Assembly: GCA_005790605.1 (NCBI GenBank)
Contig: SXUI01000029.1
Span: 1-33,870, forward strand
Reading direction: 5' to 3'
Length of the DNA: 33,870 nucleotides
DNA from: Planctomycetia bacterium
Lineage (GTDB): Bacteria > Planctomycetota > Phycisphaerae > Phycisphaerales > SM1A02
Notes under the pieces: generated by a model
What the model was told of the DNA's origin: nothing
Seen by the model: only the letters and a program-made list of their open reading frames with translations
The model's database searches: none
Shown here: in pieces, positions 14,079-22,633 of the stretch
How positions within the stretch are numbered: position 1 is the first letter of the stretch
Layout: each line of letters opens with the position of its first letter
Translations under genes and position numbers: made by a program

Positions 14079-15587
14079 CTACAAGACTTCCGCAGCAAGG
14101 CTCGCAAGGTTCGATCGCTCGGTCTTCGACAGCGAAACATGCCCCGCGACACGCTGGCCCTTCATGCGCTCGATGCAATGGCTGAGCCCGTTCGACAGCC
14201 CATCGAGATATGGGTTGTCAATCTGGCAGACATCTCCGCAGAGCACGATCTTGGTGCCCTCGCCCACGCGCGACACGATCGTCTTGACCTCATGCGGCGA
14301 GAGATTCTGCGCTTCATCAACAATCATGAATTGGTGCGGAATCGAACGACCGCGAATGTAGGTGAGTGGCTCAAGGATGATCTTCCCACTCGCCATGAGT
14401 TGATCAAGCCGCTGCTCCGTCGTGCGGCTCTCGACTTCTGAGACATGTGCTCCTCGCGTGGACAGCAGGTATGAGATGTTGTCGAAAATCGGCTGCATCC
14501 ACATCGACAACTTCTCGTCCTTGTCGCCGGGGAGGTATCCAATGTCACGGCCGAGCGGCATGATCGGGCGCGCCGTGAGCATCTTGTCGAAGCGCTCCTC
14601 GCGCAGCGTCTTGTGCAAGCCACTCGCGAGCGCGATGAGCGTCTTGCCGGTTCCCGCAGGTCCGGTGAGTGTGACGATTTTCACTTCGTCATCGAGCAGC
14701 AACTCCATCGCCATCGTCTGTTGCACATTGCGCGCCATGATCCCGTAGATCGGCTTGCGCGGTCCGGTGACAGGGATCACATGACCCGTATCGGCGAGCA
14801 TGCGACCAAGTCCAGTGTGGCTCTCGTCTAGTTCGTCGATGAGCAAGAGGAACTGATTCGCAGTTGGTTCGACCTTCAATCGATGCAGACCGTCGGGTGT
14901 CGTTCCCTCGAATGCTTCGAATCGCGTCACGAGGAGCTGTCGTTCGTCGTACAGCTCGTCGATCAAATCGCCCGGCACGCGAACCGTGAGGTACCCAGAG
15001 TGCAGGTAGTCCGCGGAGACTCGATCGGCTTCGAAATCTTCCGCCGGAATGCCAAGCGCGTCACACTTCACACGCGCGGCGATGTCCTTCGAGATGAAAA
15101 TCGTCCGCTTGCCACTCGCGTGCAGCGCAGCCGCGATCGAGAGAATTCGATTGTCGTTGATCGCGAGGTCAAGCGTAAAACTTGGCGACTTGAACGTGTC
15201 GCTTCGATCGATGCGAATCGACCCGCCCTGCTCATTCCAACGCACACCGGAAAACAACGCGCCTTGCTCGCGAAGTCGGTCGAGCGCGCGAATGGTCTGC
15301 CGAGCGTTGCGCCCAGTTTCATCGTTGTTCTTCTTGAAAGTGTCGAGCTCCTCGATGACCGTGAGCGGAATCACCACTTCATGCTCCGCAAACTTGAAGA
15401 TCGAGTTCGGGTTGTGCAACAACACATTCGTGTCGAGCACGAAATGTTTTCGAACCCCTGATGGTGTCTGTTCCGCGCTTTCTGCGCTCAAGGTGTGCGG
15501 CGTTGCCGTTTCGAGGGAACCATTGGTTTCCCCACCGGTGCCGAGAACGGATTCGACACTCGCGCTACCACTTGTACCTGCGTCCAT
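14079..15587 (-). CDS. PhoH2-type PIN-domain/ATPase fusion
   Basis: A 502-residue two-domain protein. The N-terminal PIN nuclease domain (about 45-180) has the acidic motif FVLDTNVLLHNP and the later Asp-rich segment FTLDLAINDNRIL. The C-terminal PhoH ATPase (about 275-500) has Walker A TGPAGTGKT, the TARPIMPLGRDIGYLPG block, Walker B FMIVDEAQN and SRVGEGTKIVLCGD. Relatives (YlaK, mycobacterial PhoH2) are RNA helicase/RNases that unwind and cut RNA. The ATG at 15587 follows CGAGGA at seven bases and is preferred; an ATG at 15605 and more distal starts are possible. The N-terminal 40 residues are Ser/Thr/Gly-rich linker. It lies 179 bases downstream of the Nif3-like gene, and that gap holds only a small CCCCTT..AAGGGG hairpin (15694-15707). 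Confidence 0.94.
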   Translation of the reverse strand: MDAGTSGSASVESVLGTGGETNGSLETATPHTLSAESAEQTPSGVRKHFVLDTNVLLHNPNSIFKFAEHEVVIPLTVIEELDTFKKNNDETGRNARQTIRALDRLREQGALFSGVRWNEQGGSIRIDRSDTFKSPSFTLDLAINDNRILSIAAALHASGKRTIFISKDIAARVKCDALGIPAEDFEADRVSADYLHSGYLTVRVPGDLIDELYDERQLLVTRFEAFEGTTPDGLHRLKVEPTANQFLLLIDELDESHTGLGRMLADTGHVIPVTGPRKPIYGIMARNVQQTMAMELLLDDEVKIVTLTGPAGTGKTLIALASGLHKTLREERFDKMLTARPIMPLGRDIGYLPGDKDEKLSMWMQPIFDNISYLLSTRGAHVSEVESRTTEQRLDQLMASGKIILEPLTYIRGRSIPHQFMIVDEAQNLSPHEVKTIVSRVGEGTKIVLCGDVCQIDNPYLDGLSNGLSHCIERMKGQRVAGHVSLSKTERSNLASLAAEVL

Positions 15588-15766
15588 GCGGGTCCTCGCT
15601 GCCATTGGCGATCTGGCTCGTATGTTGTCTGACAAAGGAAGAGTCGTGAGACAAACCCTAGCTTGCCTATGGGGATAGTCCGTCACACCGCAACCCCTTT
15701 CAAGGGGAACCTTGGCTTTCTCGCCAAAAGTCCACGAAATCTTTACGCACCACTGAAACGAGCGGT

Positions 15767-16909
15767 TCACACGGAATGGAGGACTTCTTGGTCAGCCGCA
15801 GAAACGAAGACTTCAAGCGAAATCCCCCGTCCCGCGCCTGCGGCCCGGAGCCGGTCGGCATACCGCGGGAGATATCCGCGCTCGGTATTGGTGTGACCCG
15901 CGAGCAGAACTTCCACGCCGCGTTCCCGCGCGGCGATGACTTCATGATGTGACATTTCTCCCGTCAGGAAAAGTGTCGCGCCCGAGCTCACGACTGCATC
16001 GAGCATTGAGCCGCCACTCCCGGCGCACACTGCGACGCGCCGATGCTCGGTGTCGGATTGACCTATTCGCGAACTGCGCTGAATTGAAGCAACCCGAAGG
16101 TACGCCTTCGCGCGCGCAGCAAGCTCTGCGCCGCTCGCCGTCGACGCGAGGTCCATCACGCGACCTACGCCTTGAGTCGCATCAACTCGTGCCTCCATTC
16201 GCGTGACATCGAAGAGCGGTTCCTCGTAGGGATGTGCAATTCGGAGAGCTGCGAGCACTGGCGCGAGTGCGCCGCGGGCGCATGGCATCTCGAGCCGCAC
16301 TTCTGATACGCGCTCAAGTTTTCCTCGCGCACCGATCGCTGGGTTTGTCGATGCGCCTGGAAGAAATGTCCCAACTCCCATCGCTCCAAACGAACACTCA
16401 CTGTAGTCACCGACATGACCCGCCCCGCTCGCGGACATCGCTTCGCGCACCCGATCAACTGCATCGACTGGCACGAATACGACCACACGATACTCCTGCG
16501 TCTGTTCGACCCCCGCTGCGTGCTGCAACGGCGCGACCGTGCCCGCACCCAAGCCAGCGATGAGCCAATCGTTCACACCATCACGCACGCCATCAAGCGC
16601 CGTGTGGGGCGAGTAGACAGCGATCCCATTGCGCACGGCCGCCATCGCGACGCGTGACTGCCATGTCGACCCGTCGAGTCGCTCCATCGGCTTGAACAAC
16701 AATGGGTGATACGACACGCAGAGATCCGCGCCACCCTTCGCCGCGTCCTCAAGGACTTCGGGTAAGAGATCAATCGCGAGGCAGATGCGGCGAATTGGTC
16801 GGCCGTCACCCGCCACATGAAGCCCGACTTTGTCCCACGGTTGGGCAAGCGAAAGTGGAGCGAGCGATTCGAGGGCGGAGAGGATATGAGCAAGAGATTG
16901 CGACTGCAT
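15767..16909 (-). CDS. Nif3-like dinuclear metal centre protein
   Basis: A 380-residue member of the Nif3/YbgI/YqfO family, often annotated as GTP cyclohydrolase 1 type 2 homologue. Metal-binding motifs are spread over both halves: SYHPLLFKP and SPHTALD in the N-terminal half, TGEMSHHEV and AGHTNTERGYL in the C-terminal half. The length and a central insert (about 135-245, including RIAHPYEEPLFDV) match the long YqfO type with a PII-like middle domain. The cellular function of the family is not settled. It starts nine bases after the ROK kinase stop, so the two are probably co-transcribed. Confidence 0.93.
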   Translation of the reverse strand: MQSQSLAHILSALESLAPLSLAQPWDKVGLHVAGDGRPIRRICLAIDLLPEVLEDAAKGGADLCVSYHPLLFKPMERLDGSTWQSRVAMAAVRNGIAVYSPHTALDGVRDGVNDWLIAGLGAGTVAPLQHAAGVEQTQEYRVVVFVPVDAVDRVREAMSASGAGHVGDYSECSFGAMGVGTFLPGASTNPAIGARGKLERVSEVRLEMPCARGALAPVLAALRIAHPYEEPLFDVTRMEARVDATQGVGRVMDLASTASGAELAARAKAYLRVASIQRSSRIGQSDTEHRRVAVCAGSGGSMLDAVVSSGATLFLTGEMSHHEVIAARERGVEVLLAGHTNTERGYLPRYADRLRAAGAGRGISLEVFVSAADQEVLHSV

Positions 16910-16918
16910 CCGTGCACC

Positions 16919-17902
16919 TCAACTCGCAGCGATCAACATGCCTGCGCCAAGAACGCCTGCGAGATCGTTCAAGTCACTTCCACGAACCTCACACGCACGG
17001 CAGACGCTCGGAAACACAACGCGCTCGAATTGCTTTCGCACTCGCGTGAGATACGGTTTCCCAAGGGCCTCCGCAAGTCCGCCGCCGATGATGACCGTAT
17101 CGATCGCGAGCACCGTGACGATGTTGGCGATCGCAAGTCCGAGCAGCTCTGCACTCTGATTCACGACCTTCAAGGTGAGTTCGTCGTCGCGTTCATACGC
17201 CTTGGCGATCATCGCGCTGCTGATCGACCCTTCATCATCGCCCTTGCCATCCGCGAGGCGCTCACGGAGCAACGTGTGCAGCACAGAGTCGGGATACATC
17301 GGTAGCAGTCGACGCAGAGCGTTCACGACACCGGTGCGAGAGCAGATGTCCTCGACCGTCATGAAGCCAGGCTGTCCACCCGGAAAGAGCACGACATGAC
17401 CGACCTCACCTGCTGTGTGAAACGGTCCACGCCAGAGCTTTCCGCCGAGCATCAAGCCACCGCCAACGCCCGTGCCAACCCACACCGCGAGCACATTTTT
17501 CTTTCCGCGCGCCGCGCCAAGTTGCGCTTCCCCCCACACCGCGACATTCACATCATTGTCAAGCGCGACCGGCAGTCGAAACTCCTTCTCCAAAATCTCG
17601 CGCAGCGGCACATTTTCCCAACTAAGGTTGCCAGCCTTGATCACGACTCCCTCAGACACATCGACCGCGCTTGGAGCGCCGATGCCAACACCCACAAGTG
17701 CGGATGCTTCGCGCTTCGCGTCGTCCATCGCGCGCCACACCGCTTCGACGATTCGCTTGATCACGACGTCCCGTCCCTCGCTCGCCTTCGTCTTCCGTTT
17801 GCATCGACCGACGATGTTCCCCTCGCTGTCGAGGATCCCGACCGAGATATTGGTGCCTCCGAGGTCGACGCCAGCGACAACCTTGTCCTTCGCAATCTTC
17901 AT
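16919..17902 (-). CDS. ROK-family sugar kinase (glucokinase-like)
   Basis: A 327-residue ROK kinase. The ATP phosphate-binding motif GVDLGGTNISVGIL, the sugar and catalytic segment ALDNDVNVAVWGEA (Asp in NDVN as predicted base) and the GTGVGGGLMLGG and HTAGEVGH motifs are present. The usual ROK zinc motif CxCGxxGCxE after GEVGH is not recognisable: the region reads FPGGQPGFMTVEDICSRTG and keeps only one Cys. A likely reaction is phosphorylation of glucose or a related hexose. The ATG at 17902 begins the conserved part; a longer frame adds 42 residues without family similarity. It precedes the Nif3-like gene in one unit and is divergent from gatCA across 140 bp. Confidence 0.93.
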   Translation of the reverse strand: MKIAKDKVVAGVDLGGTNISVGILDSEGNIVGRCKRKTKASEGRDVVIKRIVEAVWRAMDDAKREASALVGVGIGAPSAVDVSEGVVIKAGNLSWENVPLREILEKEFRLPVALDNDVNVAVWGEAQLGAARGKKNVLAVWVGTGVGGGLMLGGKLWRGPFHTAGEVGHVVLFPGGQPGFMTVEDICSRTGVVNALRRLLPMYPDSVLHTLLRERLADGKGDDEGSISSAMIAKAYERDDELTLKVVNQSAELLGLAIANIVTVLAIDTVIIGGGLAEALGKPYLTRVRKQFERVVFPSVCRACEVRGSDLNDLAGVLGAGMLIAAS

Positions 17903-18042
17903 GGTCGCAAGTGTACTCAAGCCAACCCGATCATCGATCGATCGAACGCGCGTTTCCCCGCGCAAGGAGCACTCCTCTGCACGCAGACTTTTGATATCTT
18001 CGATACCTTCGTCGCTCGCCCGCCACACCAGTCTGCATTGCC

Positions 18043-18351
18043 ATGAGTGAACAAGACCTCTCCATCAAAGATGTCCGGCACATCGCCAAGTTGTCGCGAC
18101 TTGCGCCAGATGACGCTGCGATCGAATCGCTGCGTTCCTCACTCTCCTCGATCCTCGGGCACATCGCGAAACTTTCGACCGTCGATGTCGCGGGTGTTGA
18201 ACCGATGGCGCACCCTCTCGCCATATCAAATCGCCTCGACGCAGATGAATCTGGCGCGACTTTGCCGATCGAAATGGTGCTGCTCAACGCGCCTGCGAAA
18301 GTCGATCGATTCTTAGCGGTCCCCAAGGTCCTCGACGAGGGCGGCGCGTGA
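18043..18351 (+). CDS. gatC: Asp/Glu-tRNA amidotransferase subunit C
   Basis: A 102-residue GatC with the family pattern VRHIAKLSRLAPDD, LSSILGHIAKLSTVDVAGVEPMAHP and the C-terminal NAPAKVDRFLAVPKVL. GatC wraps around GatA and stabilises the GatCAB complex, which converts misacylated Glu-tRNA(Gln) or Asp-tRNA(Asn). The stop overlaps the GTG of gatA by three to four bases. gatB is not in the window. Confidence 0.96.
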   Translation: MSEQDLSIKDVRHIAKLSRLAPDDAAIESLRSSLSSILGHIAKLSTVDVAGVEPMAHPLAISNRLDADESGATLPIEMVLLNAPAKVDRFLAVPKVLDEGGA

Positions 18352-19820
18352 ATCCCAAACCACACGACTGCGTTGGGCTCCGCGCGATCGCTGCGCAAGT
18401 TCGCACTGGCGCAGTGACTGCGAGTGCCCGCGTCGCCAACTGTCTTGCGCGCATTGAAGCGCACGAATCAGAGATCCACGCCTTCAATCAAGTGTTTGCG
18501 GCCGAAGCGCGAGCGGCAGCAGCGCGCATCGACGCATGCGTTGCGCGGGGAGAGAATCCAGGCGCACTTGCGGGCGTGATCCTCGCGATCAAAGACAACA
18601 TCGCCACAACGCTCGGTCGCACGACTTGCTCCTCTCGATTCCTCGAGAACTACCGTTCGCCTTTCGACGCAACGGTCATTCAACGACTGCTCGCAGCAGG
18701 CGCCATTCTCATCGGCAAGACCAATCTCGATGAGTTCGCGATGGGCTCGAGCACGGAGAACAGCGCGTTTGGAACGACGCGCAATCCATGGGATCGCACG
18801 CGCGTTCCAGGCGGAAGTTCCGGTGGAAGCGCCGCAGCAGTAAGCGCGGGATTCTGCGATGCCGCACTAGGTTCCGACACCGGCGGATCCATTCGACAAC
18901 CCGCGAGCCTGTGCGGATGTGTTGGATTCAAGCCGACCTACGGGCGGGTTTCGCGGTACGGCCTCGTCGCCTTCGGATCGAGCCTCGATCAGATCGGACC
19001 ATTTGCACGCGATGTCCGCGGATGCGCCGAGCTCTTCGAGGCGTTCTGCGGCAGCGACCAACTCGATTCCACGACGGCGCCTCTTGAAGTGCCGGACTGT
19101 CTCACGCAACTTGACGAACCGCTGCGCGGTTTACGCGTCGGTGTCCCACGCGAGTATCGAAGCGAGGCGAATGCGCCGAGTGTCGCGCGTGTGCTTGAAG
19201 ACGCGGTCGCGGCGTACAAGTCTCTCGGCGCGACAATCGTCGATGTCGAACTTCCACTGACTGACGTTGGCATCTCAACCTACTATGTGATCGCGCCCGC
19301 GGAAGCATCAAGCAACCTCGCGCGCTTCGACGGTATCCGTTACGGCAAACGCGCAGAGATTTCTGCCGGAGAGGGACTCGAAGAACTCTACGCAAAGAGT
19401 CGAAGTGAAGGCTTCGGCCCCGAGGTGCTGCGCCGCATCATGCTTGGCACCTATGTGTTGAGCTCTGGCTACTACGACGCGTACTACAACCGTGCGCTCC
19501 AAGTGCGCCGGAGGATCCGCGAGGAGTTCGATCGCGCCTTCGCGCAGTGCGATGTTCTTCTTGGACCAACTTCGCCGATGCCCGCATTCGAAATCGGCGG
19601 CAAGACAGATCCTTGGGCGATGTACCTCTGCGATGTCTATACGGTGAACACAAACATCGCTGGTATTCCAGGGATTTCGCTCAATGCGGGCTACGCCGAG
19701 GAACGCGGCGCTCTCCTTCCAATCGGCATGCAGTTGCAAGGACCCGCGTTCAGCGAAGCGCTCCTGCTTCGCGCCGCACGCATGCTTGAGTCAGCGCGTC
19801 CGCCGAAGTACCCGTCCTGA
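18348..19820 (+). CDS. gatA: Glutamyl-tRNA(Gln) amidotransferase subunit A
   Basis: The amidase subunit that releases ammonia from glutamine for tRNA-bound Glu or Asp. The 490-residue product has the Ser-cisSer-Lys triad: Lys82 in AIKDNI, Ser157 in PGGSSGGS and Ser181 in SDTGGSIRQP. Other family blocks are KTNLDEFAMGSSTENSAFG and GFKPTYGRVSRYGL. The start is a GTG at 18348 overlapping the gatC stop (GTGA), so translation is coupled. Its last 30 bases overlap the 3' end of mutY on the other strand. Confidence 0.97.
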   Translation: MNPKPHDCVGLRAIAAQVRTGAVTASARVANCLARIEAHESEIHAFNQVFAAEARAAAARIDACVARGENPGALAGVILAIKDNIATTLGRTTCSSRFLENYRSPFDATVIQRLLAAGAILIGKTNLDEFAMGSSTENSAFGTTRNPWDRTRVPGGSSGGSAAAVSAGFCDAALGSDTGGSIRQPASLCGCVGFKPTYGRVSRYGLVAFGSSLDQIGPFARDVRGCAELFEAFCGSDQLDSTTAPLEVPDCLTQLDEPLRGLRVGVPREYRSEANAPSVARVLEDAVAAYKSLGATIVDVELPLTDVGISTYYVIAPAEASSNLARFDGIRYGKRAEISAGEGLEELYAKSRSEGFGPEVLRRIMLGTYVLSSGYYDAYYNRALQVRRRIREEFDRAFAQCDVLLGPTSPMPAFEIGGKTDPWAMYLCDVYTVNTNIAGIPGISLNAGYAEERGALLPIGMQLQGPAFSEALLLRAARMLESARPPKYPS

Positions 19821-20963
19821 TGGCTTGCTTGGAGCCAACGAAGAAAGCAATGCTCGCAATGGGCTCGACACCGCAACTCGCTGAGCGTCCTTCCACAGGA
19901 TGAACTTTCGTGTTACGCCGTCGGATGGCGCGGGAAACTTCGATGGGAGGCGCGAACTCTCAAAGATCCGAAACTCGACCGTGCGATGCGTCGTCTGAAA
20001 ATCAAATCGCGAAGTTGCGTGCAATTCATCACGCTCAAGTCCGAGTGAACGGGCGACCGATGCTCGCGCCATCGACTTCGCACTCTCGACGGTGGGAGGT
20101 TGCCACATGGAACTCCACAGCCCCGTCGCGGCCCGCTGCTCAAGCAGAACGCCACGCGAATCTCGGGACAGAACGACGGACATGTAGACGCGCGAACGAA
20201 TCGACTGTCGTTTCGGTAACGGAATCGTGTCGGCGGTGCCCTCGCGGCGAGCGCGACACATCTTTCGAAGCGGGCACGCTTCGCAACTCGGCGCGCGTGG
20301 TGTGCAGATCGTTCCTCCCAACTCCATCAACGCTTCATTCGACACTCCGGGCTTGAGGCTGCATTGCGCCAACCGCGTCGCCTCATCCCAACACCAACGC
20401 AGAGCTCCAGAGTCGGTCGCGCTCTTCGCGATGCCACCAATGCGGAGAAACACGCGTGCGACATTCGCGTCGACGATCGGCTCGCGCTCCCCGCTCACGA
20501 TGGACGCAACCGCTCCTGCCGTGTAACGACCGACTCCTGGCAGTGACTCCAGCGAAGCGCGAGAAGTTGGCGTCGACCCGCTGTGCTCTTGCACAATCTT
20601 CATCGCAGCAGCGCGAAGCATCCGCACACGGCGGTAGTAACCGAGTCCTTCCCAAGCAGCGAGTGCCGTGACCTCACTGCCTTGCGCGAGGCGCTGTGGC
20701 GTCGGGAACCTTGCCATGAATCGTGGCCAGCGCTCCACGACCCTTCCAAGTTGCGTCTGCTGCAACATGAACTCGCTCACGAGCGCACCCCAAGGCGTGC
20801 GGTCGCTTCGCCACGGCAACACACGCGCATGCTCGGCAAACCATGGAATAAGCAACTTTGCAACCCGCGCGACCGGAAGTGAAGCGCAAGGCTCCCTTTC
20901 ACGGCCTCCAAGCGTGACGGAAGCACCGTCTTTCTGCCGTGAGGATGTGCGTTTCAAGCTCAA
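19791..20963 (-). CDS. mutY: A/G-specific adenine glycosylase (MutY)
   Basis: MutY removes adenine mispaired with 8-oxoguanine. The catalytic domain shows LPWRSDRTPWGALVSEFMLQ (catalytic Glu in SEFM), the helix-hairpin-helix LPGVGRYTAGAVAS, the catalytic Asp in IVDANVARV, and the [4Fe-4S] ligands CTPRAPSCEACPLRKMC in the C-x6-C-x2-C-x5-C spacing. A NUDIX-like 8-oxoG recognition domain follows (GVLLEQRAATGLWSSMWQPP). The start is uncertain: no ATG lies before the catalytic core. The TTG at 20963 gives 390 residues; a GTG at 21062 would reach into the divergent gene's promoter, and TTGs at 20957 and 20855 are also possible. The 3' end overlaps gatA by 30 bases. Confidence 0.93.
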   Translation of the reverse strand: MSLKRTSSRQKDGASVTLGGREREPCASLPVARVAKLLIPWFAEHARVLPWRSDRTPWGALVSEFMLQQTQLGRVVERWPRFMARFPTPQRLAQGSEVTALAAWEGLGYYRRVRMLRAAAMKIVQEHSGSTPTSRASLESLPGVGRYTAGAVASIVSGEREPIVDANVARVFLRIGGIAKSATDSGALRWCWDEATRLAQCSLKPGVSNEALMELGGTICTPRAPSCEACPLRKMCRARREGTADTIPLPKRQSIRSRVYMSVVLSRDSRGVLLEQRAATGLWSSMWQPPTVESAKSMARASVARSLGLERDELHATSRFDFQTTHRTVEFRIFESSRLPSKFPAPSDGVTRKFILWKDAQRVAVSSPLRALLSSLAPSKPSGRVLRRTR

Positions 20964-20979
20964 GGCAGCAGCATCCCAT

Positions 20980-21009
20980 ACCCCGACTTCCCTTGCGACA
21001 AGTTGGGGT
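20980..21009. promoter_or_regulatory. Inverted repeat between mutY and the HTH/membrane gene
   Basis: ACCCCGACTT (20980-20989) and AAGTTGGGGT (21000-21009) pair over ten positions with one G-T, around a ten-base centre. It lies 55 bases upstream of the HTH gene and could be an operator for it, possibly autoregulatory. A TTGCGA sits inside it. Confidence 0.3.
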
Positions 21010-21063
21010 GTCGGGTAGCGTATCCCCCCTCGGAAGGCAAGCCGCCGACCGCTGGAGATCACT

Positions 21064-21900
21064 ATGTCAAAGATGTTCTACACACTGTCTGAGGCCGCAC
21101 AGAAACTTGGAAAGTCCGAGGCGACTGTGCTCTCGATGTCGGAGAAGGGTCTCATTCAGAAGAACATGCATGAAGGCCAGGTGAAGTTCCGCGTCGAGCA
21201 GATCGACCTCCTCGCTGGCGATGAGCCCGCGCTCGGAAACAGCGGCGCCCCCATCGGGCTCGCCGACACCGGAAGCGGCGCACCGATCAATGTTTCGCCA
21301 TCGAAGCCATCGAGTTCACTCCTTGAAGAGTCCGCGATCGGCCTCGCCGACAGCGCGGGCGCGAGCGGTGCCGGCAAGCGCAGCCTCGCCAACGACGACA
21401 GCGGCATCAGCATCTTCGCCGGTGGGAAGTCTGGCTCCCAAGGTGGCGGCGAACTCGGACTTGAGGCCGTGGGTAGCGGATCTGGTCTCCTTGATCTCAC
21501 GCGCGAGAGCGAAGAAACCGCACTCGGTGCGGAACTCATCGAGGGCGTGTACGGCAGCGACGGCGCGAACGATCTTCCACCTCCAGGTGCGAGCGGGATC
21601 TTCGAGCCAGTTGGTGGCGGCGGAAGCTTCAGTGGTGCCGGCAATCAGGGCGGATCACCCTTCCCCGTCGCAGTGGAGATTTACGACGGCGGTTGGAGCG
21701 GCGTGGGCATCGGCCTCATGGCAGCTGCAGTGATCGCGCTCGTGTGCGTGGCGGTTTCGGCCATCGCGCTGACCACAGGCGGCAGCTCGCAATTGGCGAC
21801 TTTCTTCGCCGAAGGCATGCTCGTGTGGGTCGGTGGACTCGCGGGCGTCACCGCTGTGTTCGGCGTCCTCGGGTTTTTCCTCGGACGCGCAACCGAGTGA
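21064..21900 (+). CDS. Membrane-anchored protein with N-terminal MerR/excisionase-type HTH
   Basis: A 278-residue protein. Residues about 4-52 form a winged-helix HTH_17-like domain (FYTLSEAAQKLGKSEATVLS..EKGLIQK..VKFRVEQID). A long Gly/Ser-rich disordered middle (about 55-205) contains two short conserved-looking strings, DDSGISIFAGG and SGLLDLTRESEETALGAELI. Two hydrophobic helices close the protein (about 217-240 and 247-273). From memory, planctomycetes carry such HTH-linker-membrane proteins with the same strings; the function is not known to me. An HTH held at the membrane might bind DNA or act as a protein-protein adapter. It is upstream of psd by 64 bases on the same strand, so the two may be co-transcribed. 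Confidence 0.85.
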   Translation: MSKMFYTLSEAAQKLGKSEATVLSMSEKGLIQKNMHEGQVKFRVEQIDLLAGDEPALGNSGAPIGLADTGSGAPINVSPSKPSSSLLEESAIGLADSAGASGAGKRSLANDDSGISIFAGGKSGSQGGGELGLEAVGSGSGLLDLTRESEETALGAELIEGVYGSDGANDLPPPGASGIFEPVGGGGSFSGAGNQGGSPFPVAVEIYDGGWSGVGIGLMAAAVIALVCVAVSAIALTTGGSSQLATFFAEGMLVWVGGLAGVTAVFGVLGFFLGRATE

Positions 21901-21964
21901 TTGAACTCGCGCGCCTTGCATCAGCTCCGCAAGGCTCCCCCGGTTTTCGCACGCAAGGACCTTG

Positions 21965-22624
21965 ATGCTGCTGACGCGATACGGATTCCGCGAATGGTTC
22001 ATCATCACAGTCATCGCAGCGGCGATTGTGGCCATTGCCATCTACTTCGATCTCTTCTGGATAGCGTTCGGAACTGGTGCGGCGTGGACAGCGCCGGCTT
22101 CCTTCTTCCGTGATCCGCTCTTCCGCAAGCCTGCAACGGGCATTCCGACCGATCTCGTGAGCCCTGCGGATGGACAAGTCAGCGCAATCGTGGAAGTGGA
22201 ATCGCACCCCGCAACCGCCGGATTGCCGGCAACGATCGTGCGCATCTACCTCTCCGTCTTGAATGTCCATATCAATCGATCGCCATGCGCGTGTACTGTC
22301 GAAGGCCTCGATCACACGCCGGGCAAGTATCTCGATGTACGGATCGAAGAGAGCGCCGCAGTGAACGAACACCTTCTCATGCGGTGCAAGACAGCGAACG
22401 GCGTTCACTTTGGAGTGAAGCAGATTGCCGGCAAAATCGCGCGCATGATCGTGAATCCTCAGAAGCGCGGCAACGCACTCGCGCGCGGCGAGCGCTACGG
22501 CATGATCAAGTTTGGCTCAACCACCGAACTCATCTTTCCGCGCGCCAACATTCAGTCCATCGAGGTTTCGAAGGGCGAGCGGGTCACAGGCGGCGTGACG
22601 GTCATCCTCCGTGCGCGCGCGTGA
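21965..22624 (+). CDS. psd: Phosphatidylserine decarboxylase
   Basis: A 219-residue short-form PSD. The N-terminus has two membrane-associating hydrophobic stretches (about 10-45). Motifs are SPADGQV, IYLSVLNVHINRSPCACTV and the self-cleavage site KFGSTTEL, where Ser185 becomes the pyruvoyl group after cleavage between Gly and Ser. The enzyme makes phosphatidylethanolamine from phosphatidylserine at the inner membrane. The ATG at 21965 has AAGGA five bases upstream; a TTG immediately before is less likely. The neighbouring pssA, often adjacent to this short form, is not here. It converges with the next gene with a nine-base gap. Confidence 0.95.
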   Translation: MLLTRYGFREWFIITVIAAAIVAIAIYFDLFWIAFGTGAAWTAPASFFRDPLFRKPATGIPTDLVSPADGQVSAIVEVESHPATAGLPATIVRIYLSVLNVHINRSPCACTVEGLDHTPGKYLDVRIEESAAVNEHLLMRCKTANGVHFGVKQIAGKIARMIVNPQKRGNALARGERYGMIKFGSTTELIFPRANIQSIEVSKGERVTGGVTVILRARA

Positions 22625-22633
22625 CGATCAATC

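Noticed and set aside
20964-21062. mutY start at the GTG next to the divergent gene
   Set aside because: The extra residues are unlike MutY and would cover the promoter region of both genes.
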